Below, piece by piece: positions 1 to 5,118 of a stretch of 6,679 nucleotides of DNA. The stretch is taken from positions 1-6,679 of the forward strand of contig CAINWC010000114.1 of NCBI GenBank assembly GCA_903854305.1, given 5' to 3'. The position numbers were made by a program, and so were the translations under genes. Each line of letters starts with the position of its first letter. Position 1 is the first letter of the stretch. Source of the stretch: an uncultured Pseudomonadota bacterium. Lineage in GTDB: Bacteria > Pseudomonadota > Gammaproteobacteria > Burkholderiales > Methylophilaceae. Below the pieces are notes generated by a model that saw nothing but the letters and a program-made list of their open reading frames with translations, was not told the origin of the DNA and ran no database searches.

Positions 1-46
1 GATGAAAATTTGGCAACCTAAACAAGTGCCCACTTCCATATTTGAT

Positions 47-94
47 TGGGGTGGCTGATGGGGCTCGAACCCACGACAACAGGAATCACAATCC
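47..94 (-). tRNA. Partial tRNA-His (GUG), 3' half only
   Basis: Read on the minus strand, this is the 3' part of a histidine tRNA. It has encoded CCA (49-47), discriminator C (50), the acceptor 3' strand (57-51), a T arm with the TTCGAGC loop, the variable region, and an anticodon loop TTGTGAT (91-85) with GTG at 89-87. The 3' strand of the anticodon stem is TCCTG, which needs CAGGA opposite. The sequence instead reads TGGGA and then shows no D arm, so homology stops near 94. It is a fragment and should not make a working tRNA. The intact gene is expected at the other end of the integrated element. Confidence 0.88.
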
Positions 95-96
95 CA
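47..96. other. Integration junction (att site) in tRNA-His
   Basis: A truncated tRNA 3' end followed within about 120 bp by a tyrosine integrase gene is the usual sign of site-specific integration into a tRNA gene. Because the fragment keeps the 3' end and loses the 5' part, chromosome probably lies to the left (1-46) and the element to the right. The far junction should carry a full tRNA-His in the same minus orientation, rebuilt from element-borne 3' sequence. The exact crossover cannot be placed without the other junction. Positions 1-46 hold no gene, only a short palindrome AAGTGCCCACTT at 25-36. Confidence 0.75.
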
Positions 97-122
97 GCCT
101 TTCTATATACTAAAACCTATAT

Positions 123-151
123 TTGACGCCACTATCAGCGGGATATATAAT
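123..151 (+). promoter_or_regulatory. Sigma70-type promoter for the integrase gene
   Basis: The -35 box TTGACG (123-128) and -10 box TATAAT (146-151) are 17 bp apart, a near-consensus sigma70 promoter. Transcription would start near 158, about 50 bases before the integrase ATG. The tandem CTGGCAC repeats lie just downstream, so integrase bound there could repress its own gene. The boxes are seen; activity is inferred. Confidence 0.75.
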
Positions 152-165
152 CCAATTATTAATTA

Positions 166-187
166 CTGGCACAATTCTGGCACAGTT
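166..187 (+). repeat. Tandem 11-bp repeats, possible integrase arm sites
   Basis: Two adjacent copies, CTGGCACAATT (166-176) and CTGGCACAGTT (177-187), differ at one base. They lie between the tRNA junction and the integrase start. Short direct repeats at this place are typical arm-type binding sites for tyrosine integrases and could also serve autoregulation. Binding is inferred from position and repetition. Confidence 0.6.
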
Positions 188-210
188 AACACATAATCTG
201 GGACTTTAAA

Positions 211-1203
211 ATGGCGACTATCCGAAAAAAAGGCGAATATCAGTGGCATGCGCAGATTCGCCGAAAAGGCTACCCTTTTGAGACTAAAACTTTTAACACC
301 AAAACTGAAGCAGAAGTCTGGGCGAGGTCAGTAGAAAACGAAATGGATCGCGGCGTGTTTGCATCTAGAGTAGAGGCTGAAGGTACCACTCTGTACGAAG
401 CCTTGGAACGTTACGAGCGTGAAATTTCCAGCAAAAAGAAGGGCTTCGTCCAGGAGCGCTATAAAATTCGTGTTTGGCAAACTCATGCATTGGCCAAACG
501 ATCTTTGGCCAGCCTCAGGGGTGCCGACTTCGCAAAATATCGAGATGAGCGGCTTGCATCAGGCTCCGCCGCCGCAACTGTGCGTCTCGCACTAGCTTTG
601 ATATCTCACATCTTCACTATTGCAACAAAGGAATGGGATATACCAGTCCAAAATCCAGTTAAAAATATTCGCTTACCCCGCGCAAACAATTCGAGAGAAC
701 GCCGCCTGTTGGATGGCGAAGAAGCCATATTACTTTCCAGCCTAGAAGCACCTGCAGGCGACCGATCAAACCCTTGGGTGAGACCCTTGGTAATCCTCGC
801 CCTAGAGTCTGCCATGCGCCAAGGAGAACTGCTTTCTTTGGAATGGAAAAATATTGATCTCCAACGCCAAGTCGCCCGTTTACCAGATACCAAAAACGGT
901 ACTGCCAGAGATGTGCCCCTGTCCAGCCGTGCGGTCATTGTAATGAAAGAGCTCTCACACTCAATTGATGGCAAGGTCTTCAAGACCACCGCAAGCGCGC
1001 TTAAACAATCTTGGGCGCGCGCCATCAAGCGCGCTGGCATGGACGACCTTCATTTCCATGATTTACGTCATGAAGCGACAAGCCGACTAGCTGAAAGGCT
1101 AGCGCTTCACGAACTAATGAAGGTAACTGGGCACAAGGACACGCGGATGCTAGCACGCTACTACCACCCTCGCGCCGAGGATTTGGCGCGGAAGATGGGT
1201 TAG
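211..1203 (+). CDS. int: Tyrosine-family site-specific integrase
   Basis: This 330-aa protein is a complete tyrosine recombinase that would integrate and excise the island at tRNA-His. The N-terminal residues 1-50 look like a beta-sheet arm-binding domain, residues about 60-155 like the SAM-like core-binding domain, and about 165-330 are catalytic. Visible catalytic residues are R203 (in AMRQGELL), K228 (in TKNG), H283 and R286 (in HFHDLRH), H308 (in TGHKD) and nucleophile Y317 (in ARYYHP), so the active site is intact. ATG 211 is chosen because it begins the usual start of such proteins (MATIRKKG); the ribosome site is weak. It is more G+C-rich than the cargo and points into the element from the tRNA fragment. 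The antisense frame at 606-1040 is a shadow. Confidence 0.95.
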   Translation: MATIRKKGEYQWHAQIRRKGYPFETKTFNTKTEAEVWARSVENEMDRGVFASRVEAEGTTLYEALERYEREISSKKKGFVQERYKIRVWQTHALAKRSLASLRGADFAKYRDERLASGSAAATVRLALALISHIFTIATKEWDIPVQNPVKNIRLPRANNSRERRLLDGEEAILLSSLEAPAGDRSNPWVRPLVILALESAMRQGELLSLEWKNIDLQRQVARLPDTKNGTARDVPLSSRAVIVMKELSHSIDGKVFKTTASALKQSWARAIKRAGMDDLHFHDLRHEATSRLAERLALHELMKVTGHKDTRMLARYYHPRAEDLARKMG

Positions 1204-1208
1204 CTGCA

Positions 1209-1305
1209 TATTCTCATACCAACTGACCACTGGTTCTCATCATGACTGCCCAGCAGAATTATTTGAACTGTCCAGTTATTTTCATGGGTACTGACCATTA
1301 ATTAG
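1209..1305 (+). repeat. Left array of 22-23 bp direct repeats
   Basis: A half unit (TTCTCAT at 1211-1217) is followed by units starting at 1222, 1245, 1267 and 1290, so the spacing is 23, 22 and 23 bp. The best unit is ACTGACCACTGGTTCTCAT (1222-1240). The second and third are degenerate and the last is short (ACTGACCATT). The array starts a few bases after the integrase stop. The same array, in the same orientation, occurs at 6358-6463. Two-helical-turn spacing suggests tandem protein-binding sites, such as transposase sites at an IS21-like or Tn7-like end, or iterons. No matching protein is in the window. Confidence 0.75.
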
Positions 1306-1323
1306 GAGGATCTATACGGTAAT

Positions 1324-1390
1324 CCCCCCATTATTAACTACAGCTAAAAGTAGAAACTAAACCGCCAAGGCTAACTTTTGCTTCGGGGGG
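1324..1390. other. C6...G6 bracketed stem region between convergent genes
   Basis: CCCCCC at 1324-1329 can pair with GGGGGG at 1385-1390. Inside it, AAAAGT (1346-1351) can pair with ACTTTT (1374-1379), and GCC (1364-1366) with GGC (1369-1371). Together these could fold into a nested rod on either strand. It lies between the converging ends of the integrase and the cargo operon, so it could block read-through or be a small RNA. No clear T-tract follows on either strand, so it is not called a terminator. The rest of 1306-1446 shows no coding sequence. Confidence 0.35.
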
Positions 1391-1446
1391 CATTAGGCAA
1401 TTCCAACTTTACTTTCACTTTATATAGTCATAATCCTAATAAGCCA

Positions 1447-1776
1447 TTAATTCTCAATCCCGTTTTTATGACGAAAATAAATCAGGCTCATCACGTTCCA
1501 AACACATACAATTAAACAAGAAGCAGCTAGTAAAAATGCAATTAATCCCAAATATTTTCCAAAAATGTATGTTGCAAACTTGATACCATCTGCCGGACTT
1601 GCTGTAGTAGCTGGTAATAATAGATCAGTGACAACCATAAGTATCATCCCCATTACTGTACTTAATAATATTGCTCTTTCATAAGTTCTATGTTCATTAA
1701 GTAGCTGATCACTACTTTTATCCCACAAGCTTGTAACGCAAAGTACTAAATTCAACAACCACTCTAATAACTTCAT
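1447..1776 (-). CDS. Small two-helix membrane protein, function unknown
   Basis: This 109-aa protein is not a family I recognise. Residues 1-17 could form an amphipathic or short hydrophobic helix. Two strong hydrophobic stretches at about 35-55 and 75-101 look like membrane helices, with basic residues (FRHKNG) after the second. No enzymatic motif is visible. It is the last gene of the minus-strand operon, 27 bp after the DUF6527 gene, with a good ribosome site (AGAGGAA) in front of its ATG. Place and size allow a membrane-acting effector, as with two-helix effectors in other defense operons, or a membrane anchor for the conjugation enzymes. Both ideas are inference; it could also be unrelated cargo. 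Confidence 0.75.
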   Translation of the reverse strand: MKLLEWLLNLVLCVTSLWDKSSDQLLNEHRTYERAILLSTVMGMILMVVTDLLLPATTASPADGIKFATYIFGKYLGLIAFLLAASCLIVCVWNVMSLIYFRHKNGIEN

Positions 1777-1803
1777 TATCTTCCTCTGTAATTTTTATTC
1801 GAG

Positions 1804-2145
1804 CTATTTACACCAAATCACTTTACCTTCTCTAAGGATATAGTGACTGCGACAATTAACATTTCTGTGCACCGAAGGATGTAACGTCGGTTTAGATTTT
1901 TTATTTAAATATACCTGCCATCTCGGCTTGCCTTTAGTGTCCAGTGTAAGTTGGATTAAATCTCCACAATTGCACGGACATAACATTGCTGCTTGCCAAA
2001 ATTGCTTATTTTCGCCAACCAAATACAGCACATTTTTTTCAAAGTAATCTGGCAAATCCTCGCACGTGACTGTTTTATACTCAATTTCATTACGAAATAA
2101 ATTAACAAACCAACCAACTGCTTTTTTAATCTTATTTTTTATCAT
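1804..2145 (-). CDS. DUF6527-family protein, likely peptidase of a ubiquitin-like pathway
   Basis: This 113-aa protein fits the DUF6527 pattern: a Cys cluster CPCNCGDLIQL (56-66), then TLHPSVHRNVNCRSHY (87-102) and a C-terminal EGKVIWCK. Likely metal ligands are among C56, C58, C60, C98 and H101; conserved-looking serines are S91 and S100. From memory, this family is encoded with bacterial ubiquitin-like E1 and E2 genes (name BubE) and is thought to act as a serine-dependent processing peptidase. That assignment was not checked here. The basic N-terminus (MIKNKIKKAV) continues into a hydrophobic stretch (GWFVNLF). The start overlaps the end of the E1 gene by 14 bp and has a GGAG site (2156-2153) at good spacing, so it is probably translationally coupled. 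Confidence 0.8.
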   Translation of the reverse strand: MIKNKIKKAVGWFVNLFRNEIEYKTVTCEDLPDYFEKNVLYLVGENKQFWQAAMLCPCNCGDLIQLTLDTKGKPRWQVYLNKKSKPTLHPSVHRNVNCRSHYILREGKVIWCK

Positions 2146-3544
2146 TATGCAGCTCCAGTATGCCTAGAAGTGGTTGTTGATCTCCTAGGCCTGTATATTT
2201 TGCAAATACGCGGCATGCATCTCCATCTTCGGTATCTTCACTAGATTCAGGGTCACTAATTACAATTCTTCTTTGTGCGTATTTTGAGTTGGGCTCAACT
2301 CTGTAGGGATTAACTCTTGCTAGAAACTCATTAAAAGCCATCGCTGCTACTTGCATATTGACGGATATTACTGCTGGCTGATCAACGCGAACACCCTTAA
2401 TATAGCCTTGTTTGGCACGATCTTCATAAACCTCAGGTGTATGTCGTTTCATCATAGCTGCTTCAAAATCAGCTTGTGTATATACACCCCTACTTAACAA
2501 ACTAGAACCATTTGGTTTGATGTAATGAATCGCACCATTAATGCTATCTACGCCGCCTCTACCATCTGCATCAATCCTAACGCCCATATCAAAATATGGG
2601 ATGAGATAATAACTTGCTAGTTTATTTAGCACATGACGCCCATCCACTGAGTCCATGCAGCCAAATATCACATCGCACTGTGCTAGTACTTTAATAACCT
2701 CTATATTCATCAAATCAGCCTGATAGGTATTCACCACGGTACCTAGATTCATATTTTCAATGGCTATTTTAAATACTTCGACTTTGGGTGTTTGTTCTTC
2801 AGCATTTTTCCATGAGCTATTAACTATGCGGTTCAGATTTTTGTGATCTATAGTCTCTGGATCAACTATATCCAATTGGCCGACATGGTTTCTTGCTAAT
2901 TGCTCTATGATGATAGAGCCTGTACCTGAACATCCCACTACGCCTACACGCAGGCGTCTCATTAGTGAATATGTACCTTCACCAAATGCTTGTACTATTC
3001 GAATAGCATGTTCAGGTATCACTGGTTTGGAGCCTTCACTAAACCAATAGTGCATATCATCACCTACGATACGGATACTATTTAACTGTTTACCTACTCC
3101 ATCTGGTGTAATTGTGCGTCCAATTAACTCTCCATCAGGCAACATAATCAAGCTAGCCATCGGCTCTTCTGTATCTAGCCAGCCATATATTGACGCAAAC
3201 AGCTCTGTGTCTGACAGGTCATCTGTGTTTGAAAACTGACGATACCCACCTGGATGGCTATGAATCTTTATAATACTTAAATCATCGTTCATCGCTTTTT
3301 CTAAAGCAGATGCAAGCACATCTGGACTCCACGTTACACGGTCAGGTGTACGTATACGACAGGCCTCATATGGGACTGTATGTACTTGCTGCACTAATAA
3401 GGTATTAGAAGTACTGCTTGAAGAGCGGCCACATATCGCTATTGCGACCGCCTCGCATCCATCACCAGGGAAAAGATGTTTTTTGATCTGCGCATGATGT
3501 GCGGATGTCATTGCTACCGTTACCTGGTTATGTCTGCGTATCAT
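2132..3544 (-). CDS. JAB peptidase-E1 (ThiF-like) fusion protein
   Basis: This 470-aa cytosolic protein joins a deconjugating or processing peptidase to a ubiquitin-activating-like enzyme. Residues about 10-150 form a JAB/JAMM domain with all zinc and catalytic residues: E31, H95, H97, S105 and D108, in exact HxHP-x6-SxxD spacing. Residues about 180-410 are a ThiF/E1 adenylation domain: glycine loop GCSGTGS (204-210), D228, NLNR (236-239) and D298/R303 in GCMDSVDGR. The expected role is ATP-dependent adenylation of the C-terminus of the ubiquitin-like partner. In the segment after the Rossmann core, where related proteins often carry cysteines, this one reads PNGSSLLSRG (344-353), with serines. 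No cysteine occurs between C296 and C444. Its ATG overlaps the E2 stop as ATGA. Confidence 0.92.
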   Translation of the reverse strand: MIRRHNQVTVAMTSAHHAQIKKHLFPGDGCEAVAIAICGRSSSSTSNTLLVQQVHTVPYEACRIRTPDRVTWSPDVLASALEKAMNDDLSIIKIHSHPGGYRQFSNTDDLSDTELFASIYGWLDTEEPMASLIMLPDGELIGRTITPDGVGKQLNSIRIVGDDMHYWFSEGSKPVIPEHAIRIVQAFGEGTYSLMRRLRVGVVGCSGTGSIIIEQLARNHVGQLDIVDPETIDHKNLNRIVNSSWKNAEEQTPKVEVFKIAIENMNLGTVVNTYQADLMNIEVIKVLAQCDVIFGCMDSVDGRHVLNKLASYYLIPYFDMGVRIDADGRGGVDSINGAIHYIKPNGSSLLSRGVYTQADFEAAMMKRHTPEVYEDRAKQGYIKGVRVDQPAVISVNMQVAAMAFNEFLARVNPYRVEPNSKYAQRRIVISDPESSEDTEDGDACRVFAKYTGLGDQQPLLGILELHNDKK

Positions 3545-4242
3545 TTAAGTAGCTCCTGATTCAGCCAATCTACAACTAAAGTCATATGTGTACTTAAATT
3601 ATCTTCACCCATACGCCATGCACTAACAGGCGTTCGATGGCGAGACCATTGCTGCCAATTTTTACCATCAAAAGCCAGTGGTGATAAAGCACCAATTGTT
3701 TTTCCATCTGCACGAGATAAGTTAGGATAAAAATATGCCATGTCGATTTGAGCATCAGGATAACCTGGCTGCAAATTTACAAATACACTAGATTTATCCA
3801 CGTTATACCCATGAGGGATTGGAAAACCGTGAATTACTACCCGTCTTACAGCCCCTTCAACTACTGTCTCATATGGTAAATTTAACGCCTGTAGATATGC
3901 AGTATCATCTTTCATTAACTCGAACTGATTTCGCATTGGATTCGCCTCACCCTCTGTAACTTCGTTAGGTATAGTCATGAATCTTTCAATGCCAGGTTCT
4001 TTTAAATCCACAACATCATTTAGCCCTATAGTTACTACTTGACCTTTGATTTTTTGGCGCAAAATATATCGCTCTGGTGGCGTTTTACCAGCCAACGTTA
4101 ATATCTCACGACCTGTAGCAGTATCGGTATGCAATGTACATTCTTGCTTATCTACTCTGATTTTATAATCATGACCGTGCGGCACTTGCTTACCTTCCTT
4201 AGCATAAGCTTCTACGTCGATTAGTTCTCTAGCTTGGTTCAT
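3541..4242 (-). CDS. Ubiquitin-like domain fused to E2 (Prok-E2_E family)
   Basis: This 233-aa protein has two domains. Residues about 22-97 match the 'multiubiquitin' beta-grasp family: YKIRV, then TGREILTLAG, then LNDVVDLKEPGIERF. Residues about 105-233 match prokaryotic E2 family E: HGFPIPHGYN (138-147), PGYPDAQIDM (159-168), WSRHR (199-203), and a C-terminal helix ending WLNQE. It should bind the activated ubiquitin-like protein and pass it to a target. The only cysteine is C35, in the ubiquitin-like part, so ordinary thioester transfer by the E2 domain is not possible. No separate ubiquitin-like gene is seen, so the fused domain may be released by cleavage near IPNEVTEGEAN (91-101). It has ATGA overlaps at both ends; an AGGA-type ribosome site precedes it. 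Confidence 0.92.
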   Translation of the reverse strand: MNQARELIDVEAYAKEGKQVPHGHDYKIRVDKQECTLHTDTATGREILTLAGKTPPERYILRQKIKGQVVTIGLNDVVDLKEPGIERFMTIPNEVTEGEANPMRNQFELMKDDTAYLQALNLPYETVVEGAVRRVVIHGFPIPHGYNVDKSSVFVNLQPGYPDAQIDMAYFYPNLSRADGKTIGALSPLAFDGKNWQQWSRHRTPVSAWRMGEDNLSTHMTLVVDWLNQELLK

Positions 4243-4414
4243 TTCTTTTCCTTTCTGACGCCTTTAAAGGGTGTCTTATCTGTAGTTTTTACATCTATAA
4301 ATCGCCCTGTATCAGAGTCTCGTTTACCCAATGACCTGAAGGGGTTTGAGTTTGTGAACGATCTTTTACTGCGCCATTGCGATGCCCATCACCGCTTGGT
4401 GGATTTGTTGCCAT
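4239..4414 (-). pseudogene. Short basic-protein gene with a one-base frameshift
   Basis: A strong ribosome site precedes ATG 4414. The open frame begins MATNPPSGDGHRNGAVKDRS and stops at 4295 after 39 residues, the last nine unlike any family. A -1 shift at the AAA run (4325-4323), just after W29-V30, continues as KRDSDTGRFIDVK and ends EKK at a TGA that overlaps the E2 ATG as ATGA. The joined product would be 58 aa. From memory it fits a widespread family of short basic proteins (GDGxRxGAV, RSQ, WxKRD, TGRF.DVK, FKGVR). The cause may be a lost A (real mutation or sequencing error) or ribosomal frameshifting; GGTAAAC at the site is only a poor slippery heptamer. As first gene of the operon it could couple translation of the E2. 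Function unknown. Confidence 0.75.
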
Positions 4415-4420
4415 AACTCA

Positions 4421-4426
4421 CTCCTT
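4421..4426 (-). promoter_or_regulatory. Strong ribosome binding site of the conjugation operon
   Basis: AAGGAG lies 6 bases before the ATG at 4414 on the minus strand. It is by far the clearest ribosome site in the cargo and fixes the start of the short frameshifted gene. This implies that this frame is meant to be translated even though it is broken. Confidence 0.75.
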
Positions 4427-4430
4427 ATAT

Positions 4431-4456
4431 CTGATTAAATTAAACTGTTTAACCAG
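4431..4456. promoter_or_regulatory. Operator-like dyad O1
   Basis: This 26-bp near-palindrome has left arm CTGATTAAAT, six central bases and right arm GTTTAACCAG. It has the same arm and centre lengths as the dyad at 4508-4533. It lies just upstream of the ribosome site of the short first gene, downstream of the predicted promoter. A dimeric winged-helix protein is a plausible ligand; both proteins encoded immediately upstream carry such domains. Confidence 0.6.
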
Positions 4457-4482
4457 AGGCTAAAAAAAGCCATTTCTCTGGT
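4452..4482. other. Hairpin between the two operator dyads
   Basis: ACCAGAG (4452-4458) pairs perfectly with CTCTGGT (4476-4482), and an inner GGC (4458-4460) can pair with GCC (4469-4471) around an A-rich loop. On the plus strand a T-rich run (4485-4490) follows, which would suit a plus-strand terminator, but no plus-strand gene ends here. On the minus strand it would lie in the leader of the conjugation operon, and its 3' arm overlaps O1. It could be an attenuator, a cruciform or part of the operator region. Confidence 0.4.
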
Positions 4483-4490
4483 CAGTTTTT

Positions 4491-4519
4491 ATTTTAATTG
4501 ATATTTTCTGATTAAACAA
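4491..4519 (-). promoter_or_regulatory. Predicted promoter of the ubiquitin-like operon
   Basis: On the minus strand, -35 TTGTTT (4519-4514) and -10 TAAAAT (4496-4491) are 17 bp apart. The -35 lies inside dyad O2 and the start site would fall between O2 and O1, so binding at the two dyads could block it or loop it shut. The -10 matches consensus in five of six positions; the -35 only in TTG. Confidence 0.5.
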
Positions 4520-4533
4520 GCTAATTTAATCAG
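4508..4533. promoter_or_regulatory. Operator-like dyad O2
   Basis: This is a 26-bp near-perfect palindrome with arms CTGATTAAAC and ATTTAATCAG around six central bases. It begins two bases after the stop codon of the STAS/winged-helix gene (4538-4536), reading with transcription. It shares its left arm with O1 in nine of ten bases, and the dyads start 77 bp apart. It covers the predicted -35 box, the usual place for a repressor. Confidence 0.65.
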
Positions 4534-4535
4534 AA

Positions 4536-5099
4536 TTATTTTATTGCTTGGTAGATGTACTCTATCCCCCCGGACTCTGCTGCTACCTCTGTTCGTAATA
4601 TATAGCCTTCACTAACCAGTTTTTTTAATCTAGTACTTGCATTTTGAACACTAATATCTAAATCAGCCGCGACTTGAGCAGCCAACACTCCCTTTTTAGT
4701 CAATACATAATCAAGCAATTGTGATGTTGAAGAGGTTAATTCAGGCCCTAAAACTCTATACGAGTCTCTATCCCATGAAATTATTGGTTGCTCTTTTGCT
4801 TTTGCAGCGTAATCCCAATTATCCAAAGTATCTGGATTATGTACATTCGTCATAAAAAAACTCTTAGTTTGGCGATAAAGCTTCGCAACTGTAAGAACAC
4901 TCTCTCTAGGAAAAGAAGCATCTGTGGCTACTATCCCTTTCAATGAAACTTCATAAATTGAATATTGGGGATGCGTATCTATGTAGTCTGAAAGACTACG
5001 AAAGGATTCTTTACCTAGAACATTTCCAAATGGATGATCCTCACCTTCCGTGAAATCTAACAAAGTTATTAAATGTGGCTTCTGATTCATTTGTTGCAT
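4536..5099 (-). CDS. STAS-like (DUF4325) protein with C-terminal winged helix
   Basis: This 187-aa protein has a DUF4325/STAS-like fold at about 8-110, with pattern FRSLSDYI, then SIYEVSLKGIVATDASFPRE and TKSFFMTNV. A MarR- or LexA-like winged helix follows at about 120-187: LLDYVLTKKGVLAAQVAADL, DISVQNASTRLKKLVSEGYI, then a beta wing. STAS-like proteins of this kind are often paired with GHKL ATPases, the arrangement used in partner switching. The GHKL gene ends 19 bp upstream. The DNA-binding domain suggests it regulates transcription directly, perhaps at the dyads just past its stop. ATG 5099 is used; M4 is an equally possible start, and neither has a clear ribosome site, so translation may be coupled to the gene before it. 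Confidence 0.82.
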   Translation of the reverse strand: MQQMNQKPHLITLLDFTEGEDHPFGNVLGKESFRSLSDYIDTHPQYSIYEVSLKGIVATDASFPRESVLTVAKLYRQTKSFFMTNVHNPDTLDNWDYAAKAKEQPIISWDRDSYRVLGPELTSSTSQLLDYVLTKKGVLAAQVAADLDISVQNASTRLKKLVSEGYILRTEVAAESGGIEYIYQAIK

Positions 5100-5118
5100 T
5101 TAACGAGAATTATTAATT

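Noticed and set aside
606..1040. 144-aa frame on the minus strand within the integrase
   Set aside because: It is antisense to an integrase with every catalytic residue, shows no domain pattern and has no supporting start signals; it is a shadow.
1209..1305. Possible CRISPR array
   Set aside because: The repeats follow each other every 22-23 bp with no room for unique spacers, they vary between copies, and there are no cas genes.
1324..1390. Retron-like non-coding RNA
   Set aside because: No reverse transcriptase gene occurs anywhere in the window, and the stem pattern is not specific.
2132..4242. CBASS (type II) or the PRTRC system as the source of the E1/E2/JAB genes
   Set aside because: No cyclic-nucleotide synthase (CD-NTase) gene is present. 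The E1 is fused to JAB and not to E2, and the E2 is of family E with a ubiquitin-like domain, which fits the multiubiquitin/DUF6527 type better.
4234..4416. 60-aa frame on the plus strand between the E2 and STAS genes
   Set aside because: It lies antisense to the short frameshifted gene, which has a strong ribosome site and a recognisable protein pattern on the minus strand.
4452..4490. Rho-independent terminator
   Set aside because: The T-run follows the stem only on the plus strand, where no gene ends here, and the stem has a large imperfect loop; kept as a hairpin only.
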